Below, one piece after another: positions 38,153-47,794 of a stretch of 64,000 bases of DNA. The stretch covers positions 15,434,459 through 15,498,458 of the forward strand of contig JAYGXS010000007.1 in the NCBI GenBank assembly GCA_036362985.1, given 5' to 3'. Position numbers and translations under genes: made by a program. The DNA is from Ligula intestinalis. Its lineage: Eukaryota > Platyhelminthes > Cestoda > Diphyllobothriidea > Diphyllobothriidae. The stretch's first letter is position 1. Every line of letters begins with the position of its first letter. The notes below the pieces were generated by a model. The model saw nothing but the letters and a program-made list of their open reading frames with translations, did not search any database and was not told where the DNA came from.

Positions 38153-39180
38153 GATGACATCTGCGTGCGCTTTTTTGCGGTAAACGGATGTTTGGAAAGT
38201 TCCGTCAGTGTTCCGCTGTATGAGGACGTCGAGAAATGGCAGTTTACTGTCAACTTTTTTTCTAGAGTGAACGTGGTGCCTGGTACCGTTGAGTTAATAG
38301 TGTGGTGCAGCGCTTCGAACTGGTCCCTTTTAACGATGACAAACGTGTCATCATCATATCGTACCCACAACTTGGGGTTAATTTGTGTTAGGGCCATCGC
38401 TTCTAATTTTTGCATTGTTACTTCAGCTAAGAAGCCTGAAATGGCTGATCACATCGGGGCTCCTTTAATCTGTCGGTAGTGTTGTTGTGCGAACGAAAAA
38501 TTCGTTTCCAGGCAGAGATCCAAGAGTTCAAGCAGGGCAGATACAGAAAACTCAACATCGTAGGATTTTAGCAGTTCTTCTGTGTAATACCTTGCCAAAT
38601 CCAATGGTATCGACGTGAAGAGAGAGACGACATCAAAGGATACCATCATTTCATCTGCGGCTATTTCAAGTCCTTGCAATTGGTTTAGGAACTCCATGGG
38701 ATTGTTGATTGATGTTTCACAACCTTTGGTCAGGGGATAGAGTTTTCGGATTAGCCATTTCGAAATTTTATAATTAGGTGCACCGATTAGGGAAACTATC
38801 GGTCGCAGTGGTACATCAGGTTTGTGTACCTTAGGCAGCCCGTAGATCTTGGCTATGTTTGGCTCGGTTTGCTTTAAGGACTTGCCAATATCTCCTGATA
38901 TTTGCTTCGTTTCTGTAAGTCGTTTGAGTACTTTTTCAATGGTTGCATTCTGAATTTTGGTGGGATCTGCGTTTATAGATTGACCTGTCCTCTAGCAGTG
39001 ATAGCATGTTTGCTTCGTAGTTTGCCTCATTCAGGATGGCGGTTGAGCCTCCTTTATCCATCCTTCTTCTATTTCCCTTCCTCTCCCCGTACTTCACTCG
39101 TCTGACTTCCTGCCATGTCACCGTGATGCACTTTCTTCTTTTTTCATCCTCTCTACCCCCCTTCACTACCAACAAAAAAC
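38153..39180 (-). pseudogene. Penelope-like reverse transcriptase
   Basis: In order the pieces are DKGGSTAILNEANYEANM (39090-39030), KIYGLPKVHKPDVPLRPIVS (38860-38795), SFDVVSLFTSIPLD (38650-38600), ETNFSFAQQHYRQIKGAPM, and the catalytic RYDDDTFVIVKRDQF (38370-38325). These are the conserved Penelope RT blocks; these RTs are related to telomerase RT. YDDD stands where YVDD or similar is common, so the Asp pair is kept. Frames change twice along the region. Confidence 0.88.
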
Positions 39181-39210
39181 CACCTCTTCCGCTTTCTCCT
39201 CGTTCTCTTC

Positions 39211-40480
39211 CTATCCGCCCTCCATGTCAACTTGCACTTCCTTTACCTTCTACGCATTTTCTTAGGCTTGCTTCTCCATGCCTTGGTAGCCTTGAGGCTT
39301 GTCCTATCCCACTTTTAAAAAAACTGCGGTAGAGGGCAACACGCACTCCCGCAGACTAACTACCCTTTTCAGACATACTCGAGCACTCTTCCCACTAAAC
39401 CATGTTGCGATCCATAGTAGGACTTGATAACAGCATGAGATGGCTAGGCAGTACTCTTACTTCCTCACGAGAACAAGTAGAAAAGGTCACTGCGTAGATG
39501 CTGGTAATCCATACCGACCACGAGTTTACGCAAGAAAAGCGCTCAGGAAGGCTTACTTCCCGGTTTCAGGGGCTGCGGCGTCAAGTCCCTCTAGACTTAA
39601 AGGGCGCTACTGCCACAAGTTGTTGCGTCGACAAGAGAGCGATCCCCCAACTCACTAATCAGACAAGACAATGTTGGTGGACAGAACTTTACTGCAGGAA
39701 AATGAACCGTACAATGGCTGTGTTATGAGCCAGTTGCTAGCTGCGTCTGCATGCCAGGTGTGTCCGCGAGATTGCTGTGAAGCCCTGAGTGCGAAGTGTA
39801 TCCTTAGCGGTTAAGCCAAGTAATCTCGATTGGTTCAAAGTAACATGCGCATCAGAACGCGAGGCACCGAAGTGATAGCAGGACGGGCAGGATTTCGCAG
39901 GCCTTTCACAGCTATGGACAAAGGAAATGTGAGAGGAGTTATCGCGTGCGAGTACACAAAGACGTGGCTGGTAAACAGAGGATGAGTGGACGCGGCAGTA
40001 CGGAGTACAGGCTCCCAAACCACCAGCATGAAGATGTACAAACGCATGGGAACTCCCAAACCTATGATATCCATAGAGGTATACCTCTTCTCAGCACCAC
40101 TGGAAACATTCCATGTGGGTTCCGCTGGAACCGCAGTACAGTGGACCAGCAGTATCTACGCCCTGTGTCACCTTCATTAATGTTGAAGGTCTCTGGAAAA
40201 TCAGGAAACTCGGATACCAAAATCACTTCCTGCACATGCTACGGCATGATGATGAGGTGCCTCCAGCACAGCTTAAGATCAAGAAAACAAGCCCAAGGGA
40301 AACCAGCAATGACCTCAACTGGCATGGTCGATACGTGGATGACAGTATAGTAAACTTGAAGGTAAAATGACAAATGTGAAAAAAATCCTCCAGCAGACCA
40401 TCGCAGCGATGGAAAAACTGACTTCTTCAATGCATACGCATGCACCGCCTAAGAAAGAACAGAGGATGCCTTTACCTTAA
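39211..40480. other. Unassigned stretch between the Penelope and CR1-F elements
   Basis: Several overlapping open frames of 60-134 codons exist here on both strands, but none shows a family motif. The part next to 40480 may be the 5' region of CR1-F. Confidence 0.35.
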
Positions 40481-40522
40481 GTACAGGCCGCCATAGTTGA
40501 CAACTTAGATACCAGTGAGACA

Positions 40523-40915
40523 ACTTCAGACAGTTCCGACGACCAAGCAGTCAAACCACCCAGTTCGAGCTCCAGGCCCACTGCAGCGAAGGTGGCCAAA
40601 ACCGTACTTAAATACTCCCGACAGGATGGTGATCATGGTGTAGTTGTTCAGAGGTTGCAAGAAGCAACTTCAGACAGTTCCGACGACCAAGCAGTCACAC
40701 CACCCAGTTCGTGCTCCAGGCCCACTGCAGCGAAGGTGGCCAAAACCGTACTTAAATACTCCCGACAGGATGGTGATCATGGTGTAGTTGTTCAGAGGTT
40801 GCAAGAAGCAATTTCAGACAGTTCCGACGACCAAGCAGCCAAACCACCAAGTTCGAGCTCCAGGCCCACTGCAGCGAAGGTGGCGAAAACTTCAGCTAAG
40901 GGCACACGACACCGA
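40523..40915 (+). repeat. In-frame 144-bp tandem repeat in CR1-F ORF1 (about 2.7 units)
   Basis: The unit begins ACTTCAGACAGTTCCGACGA at 40523 and 40667 and, with C changed to T, at 40811. Both spacings are 144 bp, or 48 codons. Each unit encodes SDSSDDQAV-PPSS--SRPTA, then KVAKTVLKYSRQDGDHGVVV and QRLQEA. Copies are nearly identical, so the expansion is recent. The third unit diverges after AKVAKT. The frame stops at 40927 but the next unit-like piece (VVQELKEAISDHSNDQND) continues in another frame to the conserved ORF1 domain. Confidence 0.92.
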
Positions 40916-40996
40916 GAGGATCATTAATACTGTCTAGTTGTACAGGAGTTAAAAGAAGCCATTTCAGACCACTCAAACGACCAGAACGATCCGGGC

Positions 40997-41377
40997 TTGG
41001 TTTCCTTTAACGATGTCCTGAGCGATCTTTTCCCACCAGGTAAAGAATTTGAAGTGCTGAAGTCATTTCGTATCGGAAAATGGCCGGCAGATACTGCGGA
41101 AATGCCGCGACCCAGACCGCTAAAAATTATATTTAAAAACAAGGAACATGTTCAGGTAATCCTGTCTAAAAAAACTAACCTACGTCACGCGCATAAAGGG
41201 TTTTTTTTTCAACCGGACTACTCCCTGGAGGAACGGCTGAAACGCCGAGAACTAGTAGCGGAATTACAGTCAAGGAACAAGAATGGCGAGACACGCCTGA
41301 AAATCTTCAATGGAAAGATATTTCAAAAGAAAACATCGAACCAACCCGTAATACTCCGATCGACGGTCAGGAAGTGA
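40997..41377 (+). pseudogene. CR1-F ORF1 C-terminal RNA-binding-like domain
   Basis: The frame encodes FNDVLSDLFPPGKEFEVLKS, FRIGKW, RPLKIIFKNKEHVQVIL, GFFFQPDYSLEERLKRRELV and KIFNGKIFQK. These blocks recur in ORF1 or pre-endonuclease regions of CR1-type elements and have an RRM-like look (IIFKNKEHV, KGFFFQPDY). It ends 24 bp before the endonuclease ORF. A frame break separates it from the repeat region. Confidence 0.7.
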
Positions 41378-41401
41378 CTGACAACCGGATTACACCGTAC
41401 A

Positions 41402-42286
41402 ATGAAACCAAAGTGCATGTACACCAATGCACAAAGCCTGCTCTCCAAATTAGATAAGCTTAAGATTATTATGTGCCAACTGGAACCAGACGTCGTCTGC
41501 ATAAGAGAAAAATGGTTGTCCACGAAGGTAGGCGATCAGGAAATTGCTCTCCCCGGGTTTCAAGTGTTCCGAAAAGATAAAGTCGGGCGCCAAGGTGGGG
41601 GTGTGCTAATCTATGTTAGACACGGCCTGCTCGTGTCCGACAAATCCGAAAACCTTTCGAGCAATATAGAGGCAATATGGCTCATCGCTAGAACGCCGGG
41701 GTCACAAACCCATGACATCATGGCGGTCTATCGTCCACCGTCGAGTAACCAACAGTCAAACACTAGTCTGATAGAAGGAGTTGAAGAATTTGCTAGGAGA
41801 TCCGATGTCATGATCATGGGAGACTTTAACGCTCCCCATATCGACTGGAACGTGAGTTATGCGCCCAGCTCAGAAGTTAAGTTCGATCGACGACTCTTGT
41901 GCACAGTACAGGAATCTTTCCTTACGCAACATGTCCTATATCCAGCCAGACTACGCGAAGGGCAACAAGCCAATTGCTTAGACCTAGTACTTACCAAAGT
42001 GCCTGTTAGCGTGGACGTCGTAAATTGTTTACCACGTCTCGGAAAAAGTGATCACGTAGTGCTACATTGGGAATATTCATTCTTCTCTGTGTCTGATCGT
42101 AGTGCGGTAACCAGATGCAACATCTGGAGAGGAGACTTTCCACAAATGAAAACCACAGTGAGCGGGATATACTGGAATGAACTATTCACCGGTTGCGTTC
42201 TTTATGATTGGTCGGTATTCAAAGCCGTATTACATGGACTCATAACCGATTACTGTCCTATCACGGTAAAAAAAGTAACAAAATAG
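41402..42286 (+). CDS. CR1-F APE-like endonuclease ORF
   Basis: A 294-codon uninterrupted frame with the exonuclease-endonuclease-phosphatase blocks. It has YTNAQSLLSKLDKL, VVCIREKWLS (where CLTETWL is usual, so the metal Glu sits in a changed context), GGGVLIYVRHG, MAVYRPP, MIMGDFNAPHIDW, and SCLDLVLTK in the form NCLDLVLTK. It finishes with GKSDHVVLHW. It would nick target DNA. The stop at 42284 precedes the RT linker, which follows in another frame, so the polyprotein is broken. Confidence 0.85.
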   Translation: MKPKCMYTNAQSLLSKLDKLKIIMCQLEPDVVCIREKWLSTKVGDQEIALPGFQVFRKDKVGRQGGGVLIYVRHGLLVSDKSENLSSNIEAIWLIARTPGSQTHDIMAVYRPPSSNQQSNTSLIEGVEEFARRSDVMIMGDFNAPHIDWNVSYAPSSEVKFDRRLLCTVQESFLTQHVLYPARLREGQQANCLDLVLTKVPVSVDVVNCLPRLGKSDHVVLHWEYSFFSVSDRSAVTRCNIWRGDFPQMKTTVSGIYWNELFTGCVLYDWSVFKAVLHGLITDYCPITVKKVTK

Positions 42287-42338
42287 GCCTCGATGGCTAA
42301 CGCCGACGTTAAAGAGAGAAGAAAACCGCAAAGGAAGG

Positions 42339-42989
42339 ATGTGGAAAACCTATCGCAGAGAGAGGACCCCCGAATCGTACAATAGGTATAAGGCGCAGAG
42401 AAACAGGGTTAAGAGCCTGGTACGAAATAGCCACCAAAACTTCGAGAGTAATCTAATAAACCATGCAGTAGGAAACCCAAAGCTTTTCTACAGCTACGTT
42501 AGACAATGCACTCGAAATAGAGACCCTATTCTTCTGTTAAAAACAGACGACGGGGTAGAAATTTGCGAGAATCACGAAAAGGCGGAACATCTGTCCTGCT
42601 TCTTTCAGTCGGTCTTTACGAGAGAGGCTGACTTCACCGCTGTAAACTGCAGCGTGGGTGAGAGGCAGACCATAGACTCGTTTGCACTCACGGAAGCTAC
42701 CGTTCTGTGAGAACTTCTACAGCTCAAAGAACCGAAGTCGTCAGGTCCGGATGAGATACCTGCAAAGCTATTAAAAGAGCTAGCCATAGATTTGGCGGTA
42801 CCCCTGAACCTACTCTTCCAAGCTTCTCCTAATACTGGACAAGTGCCACCCTATTGGAAGGCAGCGTGGATCTCACTTATACAGAAAAGTGGGAGTCGGG
42901 CGACCGCAAATAACTACAGACCGGTCAGCCTCACCTCAATATCCTGCAAGCTCATGGAAAGCATAGTCAAACACGAGCTGATACACTTT
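42339..42989 (+). pseudogene. CR1-F reverse transcriptase N-terminal part
   Basis: The frame has NRVKSLVRNSHQNFESNLIN, PKLFYSYVRQCTRNRDPI, a TGA at 42708-42710 (a likely CGA decay), then PKSSGPDEIPAKLLKELA and NNYRPVSLTSISCKLMESIV. This is the RT fingers region of a CR1 element. Translation runs into the N's and the catalytic palm is absent. Confidence 0.85.
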
Positions 42990-42999
42990 NNNNNNNNNN
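42990..42999. other. Assembly gap of ten N
   Basis: Ten undetermined bases. On the left the CR1-F RT stops in mid-domain. On the right an unrelated repeat begins. A round ten-N run is often a placeholder, so the true gap length is unknown. Confidence 0.95.
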
Positions 43000-43004
43000 C
43001 CCCC

Positions 43005-43290
43005 ACGAGCGACAGTTTTTCTCCTAAAAACCACAAATGACATTCAATTTTGAATTATGAGCCATGCCTAAGGAGTTTTTTTCACTGTCTGCTCTTCTTG
43101 CTCAGTTACACTGCTGGCTCGTGTTAACTGAGTGTGAGTGTATTACTTGAAACAAGCTAGTAGTCGTCTACAATTGTGTCAACGACTTCTTTGAAATGTT
43201 TGGCTGTGCCGATGCATTTCTTAAATCCTATGTACCAAGAAGGAGTTCTAAGGCGTTTGCCAATAATTCCCTTGATAAACTTGACTTGAC
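43005..43290 (-). repeat. Unclassified dispersed repeat, inverted partner of 35840-36135
   Basis: Shared blocks include CGAGCGACAGTTTTTCTCCT, AGCCATGCCTAAGGAGTTTT, ACTTCTTTGAAATGTTTGGC and TGCCGATGCATTTCTTAA, in reverse order and strand relative to 35840-36135. It begins directly at the assembly gap. Confidence 0.7.
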
Positions 43291-43631
43291 TATCCTCAGC
43301 TGACAAACCATACGACTGGCACCAACGCCCTGGTGTGAAAGTTTAACAGTGCGCATCAAACACTCAAGATTTCTGCACAGTATGAGGTAGATACTGAAAT
43401 GGCCTTCCATGATTTCCTTTTACGAAGACAAAACAATGGATCTATACGGTGTAGGGTATTCCAAACGAATACGTGAGCGTCAACTTCTACAGTTTTCTTC
43501 CCCTAAAGAAAAAACGAAATTTAATCCAGGGATTGGAAGCTAGAGTGCGACGAATCAGCAAACCTAAAGGGGAAGAGAAGAGAGAAAGCGCAGAAAATTG
43601 CAGGCATTCCCGTTTCTGCTAACGTTTTCCG
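43291..43631. other. Short unassigned stretch
   Basis: No gene or repeat recognised. Confidence 0.35.
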
Positions 43632-43640
43632 CTAATGTCT

Positions 43641-43670
43641 CTGATGATGAATCCGCGACGGATGTCGAAA
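43641..43670 (+). ncRNA. Hammerhead-core-like motif, copy 1
   Basis: CTGATGA at 43641-43647, a stem ATCCG-CGA-CGGAT, and GAAA at 43667-43670 followed by CGTC. The core consensus is present but helix closing pairs next to it are weak. Confidence 0.4.
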
Positions 43671-43855
43671 CGTCAGGCGAATAAAAGTATTGTCCCAGCG
43701 ATCAAGTCGTCTTCTTATCAGTCCTGTGACCGTTGGCCATACCAAGCTTGGAGCTTGCAGGAGGTTCTTTTGCGCGCACCATACCGGCTTCCTCAACCTG
43801 ACTGCGGTCGCTTATGCTTATTCGTCGTATCTGCTACTGCTATCTAACTATGTCT

Positions 43856-43885
43856 CTGATGACGAATTCGCGACGGATCTCGAAA
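43856..43885 (+). ncRNA. Hammerhead-core-like motif, copy 2
   Basis: CTGATGA at 43856-43862 and GAAA at 43882-43885 followed by CATC. The stem between them is less regular than in copy 1. Confidence 0.38.
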
Positions 43886-43959
43886 CATCAGGCGAATATA
43901 AGTATAATCCCAGCGTTCGAGTCGTCTTCTTCTCAACTGTTTATACTCCGGACTTCACC

Positions 43960-44290
43960 TTTGCTCAGCCATGCCGGAGGTGCTCCCGTATTCTTTTGGA
44001 TAATCGCTGACTCGTGCGACCGAAATAACCCGCTCCACAGGAGCAAGTAAATGAGTAGATGCAAATGGAAGTGGTCTGAACTGACGATCTATCCTTACCT
44101 TCGCCGAGCAGGGCCGAGTTGGTTGAGGATAACACCCGAACTCGCGCTGCTGGGAAGGTTCGTGCCACTGCGTCTCCTTAGGAGTTCATTTGCCGCATCC
44201 CCTTGAAAGAGGACCTTGAGGAGTAGCGTCTTCTTTTCCATAACGGGTGTGTTCATATAACTGTCTGGACATCGTGTAGATCCCAACGAA
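43960..44290 (-). pseudogene. Penelope-like GIY-YIG endonuclease fragment
   Basis: The minus strand frame ending at 43965 has ICIYSFTCSCGAGYFGRTSQ and RLSKRIREHLRHG, the IY..YIG halves (YFG here) and the R..EH block of Penelope endonucleases. An upstream frame gives LLKVLFQGDAANELLRRRSG, part of the RT-endonuclease linker. Its orientation is opposite to the adjoining hammerhead-like repeats. Confidence 0.8.
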
Positions 44291-44320
44291 GCCTTGCAGG
44301 TGATTTATATGGCCCCACTA

Positions 44321-44440
44321 ATCATCCAAAGTCCCTGGGTCAGCGTTTGCTAGCAACATCAGAAGCAACCGCTATTCGGCTGAGGAAGGCGGTGTTGTGC
44401 GCGCAAAAGAATCTCCTGCAAGCTCCAAACATGGCGTGAC
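44321..44440 (-). repeat. Inverted copy of 43740-43840
   Basis: CGGCTGAGGAAGGCGGT, TTGTGCGCGCAAAAGAATCTC and CTGCAAGCTCCAA are the reverse complement of the stretch at about 43750-43800, which precedes the second hammerhead-like repeat. The pair probably derives from one Penelope terminal repeat inserted in both orientations. Confidence 0.6.
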
Positions 44441-44652
44441 CATTGATCACGTAACTGCCTATATTCTTCCGCGCATTATCTCTCACATCCCCCCTTCCCC
44501 TGGTCCGGCTTCAACAAACCCTCATTACCGTGTAATCAGCCGCCTATTATCAACCCTCAATTCCCCTATTCCTCTGACTCATTAACATGTAATGATGAAC
44601 GTAATTGGCCACATATTTACTTTGCCCACTTCCATACTACTACTTGATCCGA

Positions 44653-46115
44653 TTAGCTCCTGTTGTTGGATGAATCGGCTTCACGGATGTCACGAATAGC
44701 GGCGGCCCATTGGCGGTGGTCAGAGGCGAGCTCTTCACAGATGTTTACCCATTGTTTGTTCCAATGTCGCAAGCCGTAAACGGTTACGAGGCCCAACCGT
44801 TCAACGTCCAACTTAACGGTGCTGAGCCATGTCTTCAGTTGACCACCTTGTCGGTATTTCCCGTTTACACTACGAGACGGGGTCACGAGCAATCTGCAGA
44901 TGTCCGTCGATGGCTTGCGCAGGACATGGCCAAACCATTGCAATCGGCGATGCTGGATGTACGATGCTAGACTTGGTAGTTTGAAACATCTGCGGTACAG
45001 CTCAACATTGGAGATTCGATCTTGTCAGAAGACTCTTAAGAGGCGTCGAAGACACCAACGGTCAAAGACTTCGACCGATAGGATGTCTGCCTTTCTCACT
45101 GGCCATGTTTCGCAAGCATATACTAACACCGGTCTGATTGATGCTTTGTATATCAGCAGCATAGTACGTAAACTGATGTCTGAGTGAGACCGGAGTGGTC
45201 TGGCTAGCAGCCTAAATGCATTTCTAGCCTGCACGATTCGGTTCTTGATTTCGTCTTTGGCCTGTCCATTGACTAGCATATTCGAACCCAAATAGCGGAA
45301 GCAGCTAACTTCTTCAATGGGTTGACCGCTGATAAACAGTGGTTGTGCTGTGCTCAGATACGAAGTCAGGAGCTTCGTCTTGCGCACATTAATTGTCAGA
45401 CCAGCAGTTGCAACGAAGCTGGTGATTTGGTCTAGCGTTGGCTGTAGTAACTGAGGAGTTGTACGGAGTACGACAATGTCATCGGCATATTCCAGGTCCG
45501 GTACTCAGAATTCGGGGCTGATTTCACATCCACTGTCAGGTAGAATTGACTAATGCATTACCCAATCGATCAAGAAGTTGAAGAGAACTGGAGAAAGAGG
45601 ACACCCTTATCGAACTCCACAAGTCAGAGGGAAAGAAGTTGACTCTTCGCCAAGGGTTCTTACTCGGGCTGATGTTGTGACATAGTAAGCTTTGATTAGA
45701 TTGAGAACTTTGGTGGGAAACCGTCGGCAAGCAAGACTTGCCATAAAGCTTCTCTGTCGATAGAATCAAAGGTGGTTTTGAAGTCGATGAAACAGGCGGT
45801 GGTGATCTGTTGGTTTTGATGTCTGTGCTCTACTATGCGGCGTAGAATGAAGATCTGGTCAATACATCCTCTACCTGGACGAAATCCTCCTTGGTTAGGA
45901 CGAGTGCGAAGATTGCGCTCAGTCGAAAGTCTACGGAGAAGGATGGACGCAAACACTTTGGTGGCTATATCTATGAGGCTGATGCCGCGGTAGTTTGAGC
46001 ATAATTTCCTGTCACCACGCTTCGGTATCGGTAAAATAATGGACAGTGACCAGTCAGTCGGGATGACTTCGGTAGTCCATATAGTCGAGTACAGTCGATG
46101 TAGTGATTCCGTCAA
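44653..46115 (-). pseudogene. RTE-A reverse transcriptase and C-terminal domain, frameshifted
   Basis: The pieces in order are PTDWSLSIILPIPKRGDRKL, NYRGISLIDIATKVFASILL, PNQGGFRPGRGCIDQIFILR, CFIDFKTTFDSIDREALW, a damaged RQGC block near 45620, EYADDIVV near 45480, and KTKLLTSYLSTAQPLFISGQ to YACETWPV (45387-45025). WFGHVLRKPSTDICRLL ends the C-terminal domain (44943-44653). The catalytic Asp pair is kept. At least three frame changes make it inactive. Confidence 0.88.
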
Positions 46116-46762
46116 AGCAGGACAATTAGTTTTGTAGGCTTCTGCTGGGATACCATCTTCCCCGCTGCCTTCCGAACTTTAAATCCTAGTAATACCGATT
46201 CCACTTTAAATCTCGTAGGTGGCTCTAAGTCACTACCGCTCGCAGGTGAACGTATAGGCGGATCCAGTAGCTCGCTAAAGTGCTCTTACCATCAATCGAT
46301 TTTGCCAGCCATATCAGCAATCACTTGACCCGAGTTATGCCGAACGGTAGTGCAAGGCGGTTTATATTTGCCTGATGCTTTACGCAAAAGGTAAGAGAGC
46401 TGGTGGAAGTTACCAGAGTTTGAAGCTGGTTCCATGGAGCCAGCTAACTTGGTTCAATGGTTCTGACGGTCGCATCTTTCTGATGGCGTAGTTTGGCGTC
46501 TCAATGAGCGGTTATTCTCTGAGTTTGACAACCGAGCGATTCTAGCTTGTGCCGATAGATGGAGGGTGGTTGTGGAGATCCAGTCCTTCCTCGTTGTTGT
46601 TGTTGCAAGCTCGAATTCGTCGCACTTTGTAGCGCGTCTCTCAAGTCTGGCCACTGAGTATCGGGCGAAGTTTCATTATCGACGTCATTTGGTGGTTCGA
46701 TGCGACAGTGGATTGATCTCGGATCCGTGCAATGAGACTTTCGTTGAACGCTACACGGGTTT

Positions 46763-47794
46763 CTATGTGTGATAGTGCCATAACTTTGACACTTTTTGGG
46801 GCAGTTTCTTACTTCGATTCGACAAACGGAGCTTAAAGCGGGCACGGACAAGTACGTGATCTGACCCAACTTCCGCACCTCGAAACGATTGGCTGTCGGA
46901 TACTGAGGTGGTCCACCTTGAGCGTACTAAGATGCAGTCTATCTGGTTTGCCGTTCGACCATCGTTTGAATCCCATGTTAGCAACTGCCGATGGGGGTGT
47001 TGAAAACGAGTGTTTGTAATGATGAGATGGTTGTAATCAGCAGATGTTACCAATCGTTCTACGTTGTCGCAACGTTGGCCCAGTCCGTATTTTCCGATGA
47101 CGTGTCTCGAGGTTTCATCGCACGGGCCAGTCCTGGCATTCCAGTCTCCAGCGACGAAGAGCAAGTCTCTAGGAGGTATCCTGGCCACTGTAGCTTGAAG
47201 GCGTTCATAGAATTCCGTCTTAACTGCTTCATCCGCTTGCGATGTTGGGGCATAATCGGCAACAACAGACATATTTGCAATGGTGCCTTTGAAGCGGGCT
47301 GGGGCAATTCGCTCTGAGATAGGCTCAAACGCTAAGAGAGTGTTATGCAACTTTTTTGTCATGGATATTGCCGCCCCATGCAGTCCTGTGTTCGTTTGTG
47401 GTCCGCTGTGGAGGAGCACGTACTCAGCATCCTCTTGTGGAACTTTGATTTCGCTCGTTCCAGAGTCTGGGAGACGAACTTCTGACAGACAAGCAACGTC
47501 TACTTTATAGTCCCATAATGCGCGTGCTAGAACTGCTTGACGGCCGGGATCAAGCAATGTCCGCACATTCCAGCAACCGATGTTAAAAGTGTGTCGCGAA
47601 TTTAGGGTACTGGCTTGCATATTTGACATTCCGGGCACCAGGCGACCACGGAGCGCGTCACTTCCTGGGTACGCCGTAGCAGTATTGAGATTCGTGATAT
47701 TCGTATTATCCATGAAGTTTCTTGGGACGTCCCCGGTCTTACCTGCCATTGCCCTCTGCTCGCCGTGAGTTTCCCCACGTTGCCCGCGAACCAC
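46763..47794 (-). CDS. RTE-A APE-like endonuclease ORF
   Basis: A 343-codon open frame. After a variable start (residues 1-70) it has FNIGCWNVRTLLDPG, CLSEVRLPD with the metal-binding Glu, GLHGAAISM, VADYAPTSQ, LLFVAGDWNARTG (Asp and Asn of the active site), LTWDSNDGRTANQIDCILV and VGSDHVLVRARF (the SDH motif). All canonical catalytic residues appear present. It would nick chromosomal DNA to prime RT. The frame ends at a stop in the linker, while the related copy at 18.4-18.8 kb has lost most of this domain. Confidence 0.88.
   Translation of the reverse strand: MVRGQRGETHGEQRAMAGKTGDVPRNFMDNTNITNLNTATAYPGSDALRGRLVPGMSNMQASTLNSRHTFNIGCWNVRTLLDPGRQAVLARALWDYKVDVACLSEVRLPDSGTSEIKVPQEDAEYVLLHSGPQTNTGLHGAAISMTKKLHNTLLAFEPISERIAPARFKGTIANMSVVADYAPTSQADEAVKTEFYERLQATVARIPPRDLLFVAGDWNARTGPCDETSRHVIGKYGLGQRCDNVERLVTSADYNHLIITNTRFQHPHRQLLTWDSNDGRTANQIDCILVRSRWTTSVSDSQSFRGAEVGSDHVLVRARFKLRLSNRSKKLPQKVSKLWHYHT

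Larger units (their letters stand above)
37160..39210 (-). mobile_element. Penelope-like element with GIY-YIG endonuclease
   Basis: The minus strand reads a Penelope-type reverse transcriptase (39180-38153) followed by a GIY-YIG endonuclease domain (38152-37313). Downstream lies a segment with a hammerhead-core-like motif (37222-37192). This order is the signature of Penelope-like retroelements. Frameshifts near 38710 and 38150 and a stop near 38735 break the ORF. Other Penelope fragments are at 43960-44290 and 48460-48865. Confidence 0.9.
40481..42989 (+). mobile_element. CR1-like non-LTR retrotransposon (CR1-F), cut by an assembly gap
   Basis: The order on the + strand is ORF1 with a 144-bp tandem repeat (40523-40915), the ORF1 C-terminal domain (40997-41377), an intact-looking APE-type endonuclease (41402-42286), and the start of the RT (42339-42989). 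The RT is lost at ten N's. What follows the gap is an unrelated repeat, so the 3' part is missing or unassembled. Confidence 0.87.
43632..43910 (+). repeat. Two tandem copies of a hammerhead-core-like, Penelope-terminal-type repeat
   Basis: TGTCTCTGATGATGAATCCG starts near 43637 and TGTCTCTGATGACGAATTCG near 43852, spaced 215 bp. Each continues CGCGACGGAT(G/C)TCGAAAC, then CATCAGGCGAAT or CGTCAGGCGAAT, AAGTAT and CCCAGCG. CTGATGA and GAAAC lie at hammerhead spacing around a short stem. A third, mutated copy is at 34440-34570 (-). These look like Penelope-like terminal repeats. Open frames across them are chance. Confidence 0.6.
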
